DNA from: Chrysomallon squamiferum
Taxonomy: Eukaryota > Mollusca > Gastropoda > Neomphalida > Peltospiridae
Length of the DNA: 64,000 bases
NCBI GenBank assembly: GCA_012295275.1
Contig: CM022673.1
Coordinates: forward strand, 25,057,261-25,121,260
Direction of reading: 5' to 3'
Shown here: piece after piece, positions 1 through 14,462 of the stretch
Numbering within the stretch: position 1 is the stretch's first letter
How the letters are laid out: the number at the start of each line of letters is the position of its first letter
Translations under genes and position numbers: made by a program
The notes under the pieces: model-generated
Databases searched by the model: none
Seen by the model: only the letters and a program-made list of their open reading frames with translations
Told to the model about the DNA's origin: nothing

Positions 1-718
1 TAATTAAAGTAAAACTCATTGTGGTGTCTTAATGTATTAGCAGCTGAAGAAATTTTTTTATTTAAAAAACCAAACAAATTGTATCATGTCCTGAACAGTA
101 CATAATGATGGGCTGAAGACAAATAGTTTAAATCGAATTACACAAACACCTTCAGGCACTTATAACCTTGACAACATAAACTATTTACTGTAAAGTAATT
201 CAGAATGTTAACAAGGTAAAAATAATGTAATAGATACTGAACAAACAACTCTTTCAAAGCATAAACATATTTCATCTAATCTAATTTTAAGGTTTTAAAT
301 AAATGAAATAATGGTAAGTTATGCAACCCTTTCAAACACAAACGTATATCATCTAATCTAATTTAGATTTTTTAAATAAATGAAATAATGTTAAATTATT
401 ATGAACGTATGATCCTTTCAGACATAAAAAAAAAAAAACTACTTCATCTAATCTAATTTAGATTTAAAACAGATTAAAGTGATATTTTTTTGCTCAACAG
501 ATAAAAAACTAAAAACAAAAACCAGCTCTTTCCCTTTGATCTGACCTTATTCTGATCTACAGGGTATTGGTAAAAGCAGTAAGCAAAGAAGTCATTAAAT
601 GTTGATGATGTGAGATAAATCAATTTTGTTGATGATGTGAGATAAATCAATTTTGTTGATGATGTTCACTTCTGGATGAGACATTGAGAGGCTTAATAAT
701 TCATGCTACTTTCTCTTT

Positions 719-749
<31 letters not shown>

Positions 750-1237
750 CAAGTTCTTGTCTAGAGATGAAGGCAGAAAGTGATAGACGTGGAATAGTTT
801 TGAGCCAATCAACAATTTGGCAAATTACACGCAGTTTGTTTAGTGATTCATTCAGTTAACAGTACAGACAGATTCCTTTGTAAGACTTGCTGGAAATAGA
901 TAATTTGCTGTATCTGATAAACACTCCAATTAAGTCTTTATTAAGTGCTTAATAAAAACCATTTTACTTTGTATGCAGTAAACTGTACTATACATACAGC
1001 AGTTAATCTTTTAATCTCTCTCTCTCTCTCTCTCTCTCTCACATAAACACAGACATACATATATACACACCAGATCCTGGTTAAAGGAAACAATGTTATC
1101 ATTATTTGATTATTCTTATATAGTTATCTCCCTTATCTCCCATCTCTGTGCTGTCTCAAATTGTCTCACAAAATTATATTATCACAAACAAAACAACCCA
1201 CTGAGACACCATTATTGTTCAGAAGTTAAAAATATTG

Positions 1238-1239
<2 letters not shown>

Positions 1240-1296
<57 letters not shown>
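1240..1296. repeat. (GT)n microsatellite
   Basis: Nearly uninterrupted TG dinucleotides. A long open frame through it (Cys-Val repeats) is an artefact of the repeat. Confidence 0.95.
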
Positions 1297-1297
<1 letters not shown>

Positions 1298-1396
1298 GCA
1301 TGAGTGTATATATGTGTTAGAGAGAAGATACACAATTTTTTTCACTGTGTTATGCTTTATATATTTGTGTTATGGATATCAGATGACTTTTAACCA

Positions 1397-1398
<2 letters not shown>

Positions 1399-1461
<63 letters not shown>
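1399..1461. repeat. (AAT)n microsatellite
   Basis: About 20 uninterrupted AAT trinucleotides, followed by a few degenerate units (tcataatgataatgat). Confidence 0.95.
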
Positions 1462-2949
1462 CATAATGATAATGATAATACATCTATAACATGAAATCAT
1501 TAAATAATTAAATATTTTATTTGTGAGTATTTTCATGCCAAATCTAAAAAAAACTAGGTAGATGTTATCAGACATGCACGACAGATCAGGTTATATTTTG
1601 TTACTGGTTTTAAGTGTAGGGTTACCTCCTCCAAAGCCTTACATTTGTCTAAATAACATAACCATAGCTGTAAAAATAATTTCAAAAAAAAATAACATAT
1701 AATTGCTGCCAGGATCTTTCTGCACAGCTCTGTGAGACGTTACTAATCAGTTCAGGAGCTGATGTTAACAAATGTAGAGGTAATTCATCTTGTGAAACAC
1801 TGAACATTCTTTGAAGTCATTCTTTGATCTTCTGCTCATCTCCAAATGTTTCACCACCCAAGATCAAACTCATTCTTCCAATTGTTTTAAAATGAATTTG
1901 ATTATTTATTAATGAATGTCTACGAACACCATGCACAAGAAATAATAATAATATAGTTGATTAAGAAACGAAACTATTCACTCAAAAGAACATGTAACAG
2001 TTGACATTAAGTTGTAATACTACAGTACTGACATACACATTCAGGATGACTGATAAGGTGCTTGTGGGCTTGTATTTGTTTTATTGCAATACTTGAGTTC
2101 AGTGATTTGTCAGCAGTTGAAAGTTTCAATCAGCTGAAGCTAAATTCATACCCTCAAAGAGACTCTTAAAAAAGCCTAGTCAATACTCTCTCTCTCAGGT
2201 TACAACTGAACAACTACTGTAAAAGAAAGGGCTTTGAATTGCTTGCTATAACGAAGAGCTGATCTCCTGAACTTTATGGAAACAGTAGAGTCTAGTCTAG
2301 CCCACAAGAAACGTGCTTGAACAGTTTATCTCATGGATGAATGTAAAAAAAAAAAAAAACATTTATCCTCACAGAATGAGAAGATCAGGACTATATTTAA
2401 ACCACAAGCAAGTTGCTAAATCAGGAAAACAGTCTAAAAAGATTTAAATTTTTTTTTTTTTTTTTTTTTTAAGAATTAGAAACCACATGAATATCTGCAC
2501 TCACACTGAATCCTCCTGGCCAGGGAGACTGGGGAAGGGGGAGGGAGGGATGAGGAGAGATATCTCAGATTTCTCAGTCACCTGAGAACATGGCTGGACA
2601 TTTTATTGCATTAGTTAAAATTGGAACAACCTCTGATCTGATATGTACAGAAGACTACTGCTTAAGTTATTTTTTCAAACAAAAGCAAACAGTTTTGTTT
2701 GACTGTCTCTTTAGTGATGTTGTTTCAGTGTTTGCAAAGCTGTCAAGTGAAATGTAGAGGTGGAATGTCATTACAGCTAAAGTCCACTACCGATTGATAC
2801 AGTAATCCAGCTTAATAAAATGAAAACAATAGAAAAATAAATGTCAACAACAACAACAACAAAATAAAAAAAAAAAAAAAAAATAAAAAAAAAAATAATA
2901 ATAATAATATAGTGGAAAAAGATATTCCTGTGTCAACAACACAACAAAA

Positions 2950-2984
<35 letters not shown>

Positions 2985-3042
2985 CTGGAAAAAGATATTC
3001 CTGTGTTGGTGCTGTAGAAACTAAACATTATACTTTATAAAG

Positions 3043-3250
3043 CAGTGGTTCTAAGCTTGGCAGTAAAACCTCCCTGGAACACTTTGCAAACAAACAATAA
3101 AAATTATAGATTCATAATATAAAAGTGGTTGTAGCTGAAGTACATATAATCCAGTGAACTTCTATCATAGTATAAAATGTAGCCTAGCACTCCCAGTCTT
3201 AGAAAGATTTGAAATGGAGGTGTTAAAATACTAAACTTTAACAGCCACTG
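3043..3250. mobile_element. Possible hAT-type non-autonomous element (MITE)
   Basis: The left end reads CAGTGGTTCTAAGC, the common hAT terminal pattern. The right end reads CAGCCACTG, giving short inverted termini (CAGTGG/CCACTG). The flanking octamers ttataaag and tttcaaaa match at five of eight positions, as expected for a decayed 8-bp target duplication. The length of about 208 bp fits a MITE, and there is no open frame. Identification rests on the ends only, so a chance match is possible. Confidence 0.35.
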
Positions 3251-3367
3251 TTTCAAAAAGTAGATTATCTGATATTAAGAAAGCAATTATTCACTGTTTA
3301 GTAACAATTAGTCAACTGTCTATATAACTAGATGACAGAGACAGAGAAAGAGGAGGGAGAGAGAGAG

Positions 3368-3369
<2 letters not shown>

Positions 3370-3453
<84 letters not shown>
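3370..3453. repeat. (AG)n microsatellite
   Basis: About 40 AG units with purine-rich flanks. Both strands are open across it (Arg-Glu or Ser-Leu repeats) only because the dinucleotide cannot form a stop. Confidence 0.95.
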
Positions 3454-3457
<4 letters not shown>

Positions 3458-4540
3458 AGAAGATTTGAGAGAAAGTCGACAAAAAAACAAAAAAACATTG
3501 ACAGTACATTAAACTGAGTCCATTCGATTCAGAAATTCAGAGCAAAAACAGACTTGTAATGAGGACTCCTGACATTAACAGTATTAGCCGACTGGTCTGT
3601 GATTAGGTTGAAACATGCATAATTAGTAGCATTAATTGATGGAGACATGCAAAATGATTCTGCTGTGTATGATTAGTGCTAGTTAAAGCAGGAAGCAGAG
3701 TCAGAGATGTTATCTAACATGTCATTAACATGCTAATCAGGAGGTGATAGTCTTTAAAAAGGAGATGAATAAGGTAATAAAAATAAGGATAGAAAAATGA
3801 AGGCAAAACCACAACATAGAAAGAAAAGAAGTAGATTTTAAGAATAAGTAAATTATAACTAAAAAGAGATTTATTTAATTACAGCAAACTTAATTATTCC
3901 CTTTCTATATAAAAAAAAAAAGAAGTAAAAATATTCATTTTCATTTTAAATTTTAATGCTATTATTGTATTATTAAAATTAAACAATTACTCACAAACAA
4001 AAACCCAAAGAAAATAACTTACCTTTAAAGAAAATTTAAATAAATAAATTTAGATACAAGCTAATACTTCAGATATAATGTATATAAAAAAACAGAACTG
4101 GTAACAAAGACAACCACGTAGACAATTTATCAGGACTGAAAACAAATGTCTGTGCCAAATTGCAAAACCATGAAGACTTCTCCATGATAATTTAATTTTA
4201 TTTCCCTTTCAATTTATTTTCTGTTGTTGTTGTTCTTCTTTTTCTTTCTCTTCTTTCTTTCTTTATTTCAATCTAAATTTTTTTTTTTTTTTTTTTTTTT
4301 GAGTTGAGAATGTGTCACTACTTGATCAGATTAGTGTGGATTCAATGTTTCTGCAGCCTTAGTTTAGTTTTTTTATTATTATTGTCATTTTTGTTTTATT
4401 ACAGTTTTGACAAGGAATGACAGAAAATCAATACTGCAACTTACAAATGTGTGAACAGATACATACACACACACATATATGTACATATGTCACACTATAT
4501 TACATCATATGAAAAGAATAATGCTGTAATGCTCAAGCAG

Positions 4541-4631
4541 AGAAAAAAAAAAAAAAATAAATAAATAAAATAAATAAACAAATAAATAAATAAAATAAAT
4601 AAATAAATAAAATAAATAAATAAATAAATAA

Positions 4632-4693
<62 letters not shown>

Positions 4694-4774
4694 AAATAAA
4701 ATAAAATAAAATAAAATAAAATAAAATAAAATAAATAAAATAAAAAATAAAAAAATAAAATAAAATAAAATAAA
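4541..4774. repeat. Compound poly-A / (AAAT)n / (AAAAT)n tract
   Basis: Starts with poly-A and (AAAT)n, passes through about 55 bases of nearly pure A (4635-4691), then (AAAAT)n to the end. The three overlapping reverse-strand frames rich in Phe/Leu/Tyr are artefacts of the tract. Confidence 0.95.
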
Positions 4775-7700
4775 ACACAATCCAGAACAAAAATAGTCAA
4801 TCAAAATATTAAAATAAAAATATTACAAAAAATTTGAAAAATTATATTAAAGAAACGAAAGTCACGGCAGATTTCTTCGCCTTTAACTTCTTTTTGATCC
4901 TTTCACAGACCCTTCTCACATTAATAACCCCATGTTCTTTCAAATATCCTACAACTTAGGATACAATACATGCATAATGATAGAACATGCTAAGCCTCTT
5001 TTCAGACATATGCACTTGATGAGATAAAACTGACTGAGCTATTTGGTCAATATAAATGAATTGATTATGACACCACATTCCAGCAGATTACATGAACATC
5101 CACTCGGTGTCTGATAAATCAATTACTTATTTTGTGCTTGACTTAGCTTTCATCAAAGACATGACACGTATTATTACAGAAGATTCATTTCTGCTCTGTC
5201 TATTTTTGTCACATATAAAATATTTTTAACCAAAAACACTTCTTCTATCATGATAACACAGAAATTTTTTCGCCTAATAAAATCTTGTATGATTAGTATT
5301 AACAAAAACATCCATTATGACAGAGTATGTGTGTGTGTAAGTAATGACTGGTATATAAAATCTGATAATGGTTTCAGGTGTTTTCTGAGACAAAGTGTAG
5401 AATATAATCACTTTTTTCCAGACAACCAGATGAGAACTGAAACCAAAGCTTTCAAACCTAGCTGGTGTAGCTGCAGATATATATATTTTTTTATGCTGGA
5501 TATTAATTATAATTAGACATAAACATATTTACTTACATGCTTGATACAGAAACGACATTTTTATCTTAATATTTCAAAGAAATAAAAGGCAGTTCAAAAA
5601 TTTTTTAAAATTCTGTTCTTTTTACAGTGTTAATATGGATATTTAATACATTTACTGGATTTGGGTTTTTTGTTTGTTTGTTTGTTTACAATATTTTTAT
5701 ACAATATTGTATTAAACATTTCACCCTCACAGCTGTAATGTATGATTAATTAATTACCAAATAAAAACTGTTCGAGGTTTTCAAACCATTGTATGACAGA
5801 CACTGTGAGACAGAAACCCAGATAAAATAATGTAAAGATGAAGGTTTCAGTCAGTTAAGCTGTGTGAAAGTATCTTTAATTTCACTGATTTTTTTTCTCA
5901 TCAATTTCAATAACTGAAATCTTGCAGGAATTCTCAAACATTGCGATGCAGTGTTTTTCTGTCGTGACTTTTCAGTGTGAATTTCTCTGTGTTTCATTTC
6001 TAATGCAAAGAAAAAACTATATATGTCTTTAAAATGATTACACACACACATAAAAACTTTAAAAAAATATTTGACATATAATTTCAATATTATTTTAAAC
6101 AGTCAAAATAAAAATTCCTTTACACTAGAAAAACAAAAAAATTAGTTTCTACCGAGTTTTGTGACAAATTTATTATGATATACCAAGACTAATCAGCAGG
6201 ATTTACTGAGATATACTAGTGTCCAGTGGAAACATATGGTCAGTTTGTCATGTCCTTTTCAAATCATTAGTAAGCTATTTTGAAATGAATGGACTCTAAA
6301 ACTCTTCCATTTTCAATCTGACCAATGAGTTAGCAGTTTCGTATTTAGGCAGGTGTTTCCAAAAGATTAATTACAGAAGTCAATTTTTGTGTAATTATTT
6401 AAAATCTTTAAGAATTTGTTTTCAATTACAGACCTAACACCTGTTTCAAACTTAATAATCAACCATGTCAGAAGATACCATGAAGATATATTTCTGAAAT
6501 GTCTTAAGGATATATGATTCTGATAAGAACTGTATTTGTACTGTAGCAAATCATATCAGTTTCAGAGACTGTACTCACACAAAGTGCAAACAAAGAAAAT
6601 ATTTAAAACTACAGGCTTTAGAGCTAATGGATTCCAGAGTTTTTTTTTTATAATATTTTTTTTCCTGTATGTTTTGTTCCCCTACAAAGTGATATAAAGA
6701 TAAATAATGCTAATGGTAACTCTGGCAACATTATACATGATTTGTCAGCCATGGTTATTTCTATAGGGTCTAGTTATCTCTGTCTAATTTAAATTACGTA
6801 ATTTACTGATGACATTGTTGCTTTGGTTTCCTTTATTAATTGTTTTAACTCATCTGCACTATCTATTATGTTACCTTCATATAATATGTAATAAAAATCA
6901 CCCACACATACAGGCATATACATACACACAAAAATAAAACATTTAGTTTGACAATGCTGTAGTTAATTATGAATGTTATTTTTTCTGTATTTAAATTACA
7001 TTAACTCTATGATTATGTCAGATTTATTGATTTTTGCCATTTTTTGTGAAAACATGTTTTTGTTGTTTGTTCTTATCAGAAAGGTCTTTGACTTCTAGAT
7101 GTTTATAAATAAGAAAAAAAATAACTGTCTGCTAATTAATTTCCAAGAATAGCTTTCGTTGTTTCATTTTCTTTTTCATAATTTTGTTTTTTTTTCAAGT
7201 CAAATTTCAAACACTTATCTTTTTTTAAGCAGTATATATTTTCACCCATACCTGGTGCATTTATATTTTATTTGCACTGTTTTACTGACAGACAGAAAGG
7301 GTACCCAACACAAAGCACTGAAATTAATCCACCATAAACTGATACTGATATTATGCAAAGTATGCAGCAGTCTGCACCTGAAAATACTGACATTAAGTAG
7401 AGAGCTTTCTTGTCAATTTAATTTTAGCAGACAAATAATACAAGAAAATATAATTTAAAAAAATATATTTATAGAGGTTTATAAGCTGCAATATTTTTAT
7501 TTATAATTTTTTTTTTTTAAAGCAGTCTTTTTTTATATTAGGCCTGAGCATTGTTGATAACAGTGTCATATTACTTGCTTACTGTAATAATGTTATTTTT
7601 TTAAAACGTTCAGTTTGACAATAGAATACAAGTGAAAACTAATTTAAAGTATCATTCCTATTTATAATATATATTATTATTATTATTATTATTTTTAATT

Positions 7701-8085
7701 TAAAAAAAGAAAAAAAACGTTTTATAAAAAAAAATTAAATCTGTTTTCAAAGGTTTTTACATAGATCAGTTCTGATAGCAAGCAGAAGATGGATCAAATT
7801 ACAGTGAAGTAATTTTAAATAAACACGCAACCTACAACTTGATCAAATACTGGAACCAAATGATTAATGACACATACATTGCATGTCACTGTTTCCTTCT
7901 TCTTCTCATTATTACTTTTAACTCTATTTAAACTGTCACCATAAAGTCTGTTTAGGTAAATTCTAGAAAACATTTATTTATTTATTTATTTGTTTTTTTA
8001 TTTGTTTGAGCATGTATGGGTGAAAAAGTGATTTTTGTATAGAAAAAAGGAATTATGGGTGTTAAAATCTTGAATATTTTTTAAC

Positions 8086-8707
8086 ATGCCATTTCAAATT
8101 AATCAAAACCTCTATGTTAAGATACCACACTGCAGATCATATTACATGTGCAAACTGTTTAAGTCAGCAACAGGTTACATCATGGAATGCTGTCATGACC
8201 AAAAAAACATGATTTTCACAATGTGGGCCAGTTATTCAGCAGGTAAACACCAGGTATTTCTCAAGGGTATTCTCATGATGCACACTTTTGAAAAACTAGT
8301 AAATGAAGCCTATAAAATAATGTTTAATAGCATCTTTCACAAAAAGACCATCAGAGAGCAGTTGGCATGCTTGATACTGGATGCAGTGTCATTGAAGTGG
8401 TCACACATTTTGATGTAACCAGAGATACTACAGAGAGACAAAAACAATCATTTGCAGGGTGGCACCTTCAGAGTGTCCATCCACAAGTTACAGGACAGGA
8501 ACATCAAACCCACTAAAACCTATAAGCCAGCATTCTGAATTGACAAACAGATTCTTCTCAGACATTCAGGGACAAACCATATTAAAGAGATTTGTTCAGT
8601 CAATTCAGGAACCATGGACACAACAACAATTTTGTTCTCTGTGTATCACAGACAAGATGCCAGGTCATACCAAATCTCAGTTCTGTTTGCAGGAAATGGA
8701 CAGGTGA
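8086..8707 (+). other. Unassigned, less AT-rich block with two open frames
   Basis: Two forward frames, 8086-8418 (110 codons) and 8459-8707 (82 codons), lie almost end to end in sequence visibly richer in G+C than its surroundings. A different forward frame is also open across much of 8446-8710. No catalytic motif, zinc finger or splice pattern could be recognised, and the switches between frames are what a decayed protein-coding copy, for example an old transposon, would show. It could equally be chance open sequence. The only observations are the base composition and the length of the open frames; no function is proposed. Confidence 0.25.
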
Positions 8708-9754
8708 AACATTAATTCCATAATTGCTGATGAACATTTTGAAATAAATTAATAATGGAAAATGTATAAATAAATATATTCCTGAGGATGGTGATAAAAT
8801 TTAACTGTATTTTGTTTAATAACGTATTACAATAACGATAAAACAGATTTGTCAGATTTACTGAGGCTTCCTTTTGTATGTGTTCCAGATATTAAATCAT
8901 AAATAACAATAATAAATAAAGAAATAAAGAAAGAAAGAAAGACAGAAATAGTGAAACAAATAAAAGATCTTATAGAAAACGTTGTTATGAAAAGACAATT
9001 AAAATAGATATAACCATGTGAGTCCATCAAAATAAACATAAGAGTGTAGTATGTATTTAAAAATATTCTGTAGAAAAACTGGCAAAATAAGCAGCAACTG
9101 AAGAATACAGATAAAAATATAATCAGCTGACTGAAATGATAAACTCCAGTAAATATAATGATGAAAAAAACCCAAACAACAATTCTATAAAAACTCCATC
9201 AATATGCCAGAAAAAAAAGAGAAACAAAATTAGCAGGCAATCGCTAAAGCATCTAACTAATGAGTAAAATAAACACTTTGTCTGAAAAACAGTGGTTATT
9301 ACATGGTAATAAGAAAAGAGCTTTCACTGAGAAACATTAACCACGACCACACAATCTCTGCTTCAGGTTTCGTATATCAAAGGTCACGTAATCTCCGAGA
9401 TTGAAAACTAATTAAAGCTTTTTTGAGAATTCTGACTGTATTAAAGCTTGTCATGAACAAAACTTAGTGCTGTAATCAAACATGTGACCAGGTCAGCCAT
9501 CTTTGAACAATCAGGATGGAAGCATGCAGTACATTAATTATCCAGTTTCACCCACTTCAAATTAGTTCTTCAGTGAATGTTAAAATATTAGCCTCAGCTC
9601 TCTCTGAATTAATTCTGAGTTAGAGGTCGCTTTAAGTCAGGATTATATTTATTTAACTTTTCCATAAGAAAATATCTTAGAGAGAAATATCATTAACCAC
9701 ATTTTTTTTAAAAACCAACCTGAATACAAAGATTCATTTTACATCAAATACATA

Positions 9755-9793
<39 letters not shown>

Positions 9794-11125
9794 AATTGGA
9801 TTTTGTTTTTTAATATAAATTAAAAAAAAAAAATTCCACTTATAAAAATAAATAAAGCTAAATATTTTTTGGCATTTTATTTTTATTTTTAAAAGATTTT
9901 CCCTTTTGCTCACAGAGGGCACATGTACACTGTTAATTTAATTTCTTTGAAGTCTGGCTGACTTAATTGTTAACCAAAAAGTTACTGCCATGAAGAAACA
10001 GGCTTTTTTTAAATTTAATTATAGGAAAGAAATTTGTTAGATGTTTCAGTGAACAATTTAGATGGATTGTTTCTGGTACTGATTGTTTTTTCACCTGGTT
10101 AAGATCACCTACAAGGGCAGCAGATAATCAGCATTCAAGCAGAGCAGATTTGTCACAGCTTAAAGAATTTGTCAAGTGATCATTTTTAACTGAACAGTGG
10201 TATTGTCTTTTGAAGACAACACACCACAACACAGACACAAAACTGAAGAAGCTGACTTTTGTGTATCAGATCTTGTATAGTTTACAGCAGGTTGGAGCTT
10301 TTTTTCATCACTGCATTAATTAATTAAAGCCTTTTCCACACGTAATCTTGTTTATTAGCCAGGGACATTCTTCTGCACAACATTTCCTTCACTAATGATT
10401 GCACCACCTGTTATGTGATTTTTTGTTTAAAAACAAATGTCCTTACGAGATATTTCAGTCTAATAATGTCTATGAAACATTCTCTTTTCCCTCTGCATTC
10501 TCCTCTTTACAGCCTCTGATAATCTGAAATTGTTTTTGTTTTGTTTTGGGTGGGTTTTTTTTTTTTTTTTGTAATTTATATAGCAATAAATGCTATAAAT
10601 TATAAATACAGTTATCAACAGACAAAATTATATCTTTAAAACATGCCAAAATGAGGCTAAACGAATGTTGACTGATAAGAAGCAAAAAGACCCTAATTAA
10701 TATAAAGATGACCTTGCAAATTGGTGGGATCTGAACTCAGTCGTGTTATGGGGGTGAGTCAGTGAAGAAATTAACCTGAGAATCAGATCAAGGTTGTTGT
10801 GAAGCAGGGCATGTTATGGGTTTTATGTTTCAAATGTCTGTTTTATGTTTGCAGTGGTTGTTTTTAACTGAATGGGGGTTTATCCTGTTACAGCTAGTAG
10901 ATCAAGGTGTGGTTTTTAATCTGTAACACTAGTAGTAATTTCACTGTCAGTGTGTGTTGGTTATGTAACATTTACAATGATTGCTATGTGAAGGAAACCT
11001 GAGTAAAGTTGTTCTTGTTATTTAATGGGTTTTTTTATTCTGATCTCCTCAGTGATGTTAGGCAGTTTCAAACAACTTCTTGTCACCAGCAGATTGTTGT
11101 TTTTTTTTCTCTATCATTCCCACTA

Positions 11126-11157
<32 letters not shown>

Positions 11158-11213
11158 AAACAAACACATACACACTCACAACACACACACACTCACACAC
11201 ACACACACTCACA

Positions 11214-11291
<78 letters not shown>

Positions 11292-14190
11292 TTAATCATT
11301 ATATCCATGATACATACTTTAAATCCACTTATTAACAAAAAACGTAAAACTGTAAGGTTTACAGTATTAATTTGATACGTTCTATAGACATGTGATTGCT
11401 GTAAACTTGAGTCACTCTGGCTCAGAGCCACAAACAGCTCTGTCTGATCAGTAAATACAGATATTTAACATAAACAAAACAACTGCATTGCAGACTTAAA
11501 CCTGTTTTCCTGATGCAACCATAAATTAAATAAACATCAGTATTTATTTGTCATTTTTATGTTTGTAATTTCTATTTTCTAAATGTATACTGGTATTTAA
11601 ACAAAATAATTCTATTACAGGTTTGTGTTTACAATACCAGTTTCTTCAGGCACCTGAAGTCATTAATGTTTTCCACCTTAACATTTATAGTTTCTTTTTT
11701 CTCAAAGCTAACTGCAGCAAATATAAACTTAATTCCATCTTTAAGATTACAGGTTTCATCTTCCTTCTAAATTTTACCTCATAGGGTTCAGAAAAGAACT
11801 AAAATTGATAGTTTTACAATAAATATAATATTAATGATTAATCTATTATAGAATATTAATATGGAAAGAAAAATTTCAAACATTGTCACATTTACTGGTA
11901 TCTTATTCATTTCTTTGAAAAACATTTTCAAGCATTTACAAAATAATTATACTGATCTGTTACAGCAGCAAACAAATTTCTAAGGACCAGAAAAAGAATA
12001 AGAGAATAAATAAAAATCATAAATATTGTCTTTTAGGTGTTTCATATTTGTAGGTTCTTTTATTTTTATTTTTTTTTTTTTCTGTTTAAAAATTACAGCA
12101 GCATGGGATATTAAATTAATACAACCCCATGAACAGGAGGAAGTACACACCACATTCACCACTGATAAACAAGTTATTATACACTGGATGGAAGTATGAG
12201 CATCAAAATATACTTTCAGTATAATAAACTATATGATACAACACCTACATTTGATTCAGAGGTGTCAAACTATACTGTGTTCAATATCTAACTTAACTGC
12301 CCCATTAACAAATCTGTACTAGCAATAAAATGTCCACTGTTATTTAGAAAACACTGGCCCTGAGAATAATTTAACAAAAGTTTTGTTTTTCACCTTGACC
12401 ACTGCTTTATCTTAGTTAACAGAATACTACTGTAAAGGAAGTTTTACTTCTCGGTTTCATTAGGGATTATCTCTGTAATTTAATATCAGCTGCAGCTTAC
12501 AGTGGGCTTTCTTCAGGAACAAGAGACAAGCAATTTATTGTATTAGCATTTGATGTGAGTTATTTATCATCTTGTACTTAACAGTTAACAATGCTTCAAG
12601 GTGACACCAGCACAGGAGGACAAAGAATGATAAAAATAATAATAAATAAATAACAATAAAAAAAAATATATATATATATGTAAATAAACAGAAATCAATA
12701 ATAAAAAAAAAAAAAAGGCATAATCAACATATAAAATATAATATAGTACATTTAGTATGCTAATATGCATATGTATACATTAATTTATGGCTAAATAATA
12801 TATGTATACAATACAAAAACATACATAAATACATATTTAAACACAAACAGATGCACAGACAAACACAAAACACACACTTGTCTATTTTTCTCTCTTTCCA
12901 GTTTACTATCATCAACTTTCAAGAAAGTAAGATGGCTAATTATAGAATTTCCATTAAATGCTCTTAGTGTGGTTCTGTCAAATGTACACCTGCAATGAAG
13001 TTAATCACCAATGAATTTAACTGGAAAATCAATCTGGTAATGACCAGAGGGACACATGTAACCGACTGTCATCATGTTAAGTATATCTTTAATCCTTATT
13101 CTGCTTGCAAGTAAGAGGTTATTAGATTTCTTATGACTAATAATTAATCCAAAATGATCCTGAGTTCAACTACAATCAGCTAATTGCAAGTAGAACCAAG
13201 AGGTACTGAATTAAAAACACAGTTGGATAGAAAATTTACATACACAACATTCTCAATCTCTTTTTTGAAGGATATTTGTTGTTCTTTATCCTTTCCATTA
13301 TCACACTCACACATACACATCCACACACACAGACTCACACACACACCAGAAGGCATTAATAATAGTCATACATACTTTAAACCTAAACCTGCTTGGAAGA
13401 ATATCATTATGACTGTGGGACAACAACAAACAAACATTTTAAGATTTGGAAGAAACATATTCTGCTTTGCTTTCAGTCCTTGCCATACGATTTTTATAAA
13501 TAATGTGATGCACTTGTACATCAGTTTCTGAATTCATTACGGTAACACACTGTTAGAAACTGCCCTTTGATTATGAAATTTATTATATGAATAACCATGC
13601 AGTACCTTAGTACCTATCAGTTACATATGAACTATAATAACACCTTTTTTCATCTGTTATGAATATAGACTTCAGTCAATGAAATAATGCATGTACTGGT
13701 TTTCTCTGGACCACCATGCTTCATTTAAATCTTGCTGCCAAAACTATAACCACGATTAACTTTTTTCCTTGTGTGTATTTCATCTTAATTCTGTTTGAAC
13801 ATACACAGTATTGAAAAACATGCAATTTATTACTTCATTCTTTAATTTTTTCTTCTTTTGTTATCAAATGCAAAATTAAAATGGTTAATAAATTATCGCT
13901 AACCTTTGATGTCGTTATTTATAATAGGACTAGCAGATTATTTATTAGTCACAATAACTAAAGATCCACGAATCAGACAGAGTGATAAGATTTTTATGAT
14001 ACAAAAATACTTCACTCTGATATTCTAATAGTGTCAGACAAGTCCAGACGTGACTGTTGATTACAGTACTTCACCTAAATAGTCTCATCTTTCAAGTACA
14101 GAAATAAAAGACCTACAGGAATATTACAACCTCTGATCAAAAACAGATAACCTGCTACAATTAGGTAAATAGTGTGCAACACCATAGCAT
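8708..14190. other. Non-coding AT-rich stretch
   Basis: No gene is supported. Contents: an (AAAG)n-like stretch near 8919-8942, (AT)n at 9762-9790, a long (CA)n compound tract at 11131-11285, an A/T tract with (TA)n at about 12665-12680, and a short (CA)n at about 13309-13344. The rest is unique-looking AT-rich DNA. Confidence 0.65.
11131..11285. repeat. (CA)n compound microsatellite
   Basis: CA repeats with scattered CT and AACA interruptions over about 155 bp. All three forward frames are open (Thr-His repeats), which is an artefact. Confidence 0.95.
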
Positions 14191-14462
14191 GTCGTAACGC
14201 AATTAATACCTATTGTTATTATTTAACAAATGAAAGAATGTGTATTTTCAGAGGTGCAGTCAGGGTTTCAGAAAAAGGGATAAGGAATACTGTAGTGACA
14301 GACAGAAATTTTCAGTTGAAATTTATGTCATAACGCAATTAATACTATTGTTTTTATTTGACAAATGAAAGAATGTGTATATTCAGAGGTGCAGTCAGGA
14401 TTTCAGAAAAAGGGATAAGGAATACTGTAGTGACAGACAGAAATGTTCGGGTGAAATTTATT
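14191..14462. repeat. 136-bp tandem duplication
   Basis: Two head-to-tail copies, 14191-14326 and 14327-14462. Both begin with gtcrtaacgcaattaatac and share the block agaggtgcagtcaggrtttcagaaaaaggg. They differ at several positions, so the duplication is not an assembly echo. An open frame of 91 codons that starts in the second copy has no recognisable content. Confidence 0.85.

Larger units (their letters stand above)
1..3042. other. Non-coding AT-rich stretch with simple repeats
   Basis: No gene is supported here. Visible contents: three imperfect copies of a roughly 85-bp sequence sharing the core catctaatctaatttagatt (about 265-475); a 27-bp unit twice in tandem plus a third partial copy (602-664); poly-T (720-749); (TC)n at 1015-1040; (GT)n at 1240-1296; (AAT)n at 1399-1461; poly-A and poly-T runs near 2345 and 2450-2470; and a small imperfect duplication at about 2840-3005 carrying (CAA)n, (AAAT)n and the shared string aaaaagatattcctgtgt. 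The short open frames over the GT and AAT tracts are repeat artefacts. Confidence 0.7.
3251..8085. other. Non-coding AT-rich stretch
   Basis: No gene is supported. It holds a long (AG)n tract (3370-3453), a complex A-rich tract (4541-4774), poly-T at about 4280-4300, (GTTT)n near 5670-5690, and an (ATT)n run near 7672-7692. Open frames of 60-99 codons here have no recognisable domains and low-complexity composition. Confidence 0.65.

Noticed and set aside
4495-4804. Three overlapping Phe/Leu/Tyr-rich frames resembling membrane proteins
   Set aside because: They are translations of the poly-A/(AAAT)n tract.
11009-11375. Three overlapping Thr/His-rich frames of up to 116 codons
   Set aside because: They are products of the (CA)n tract.
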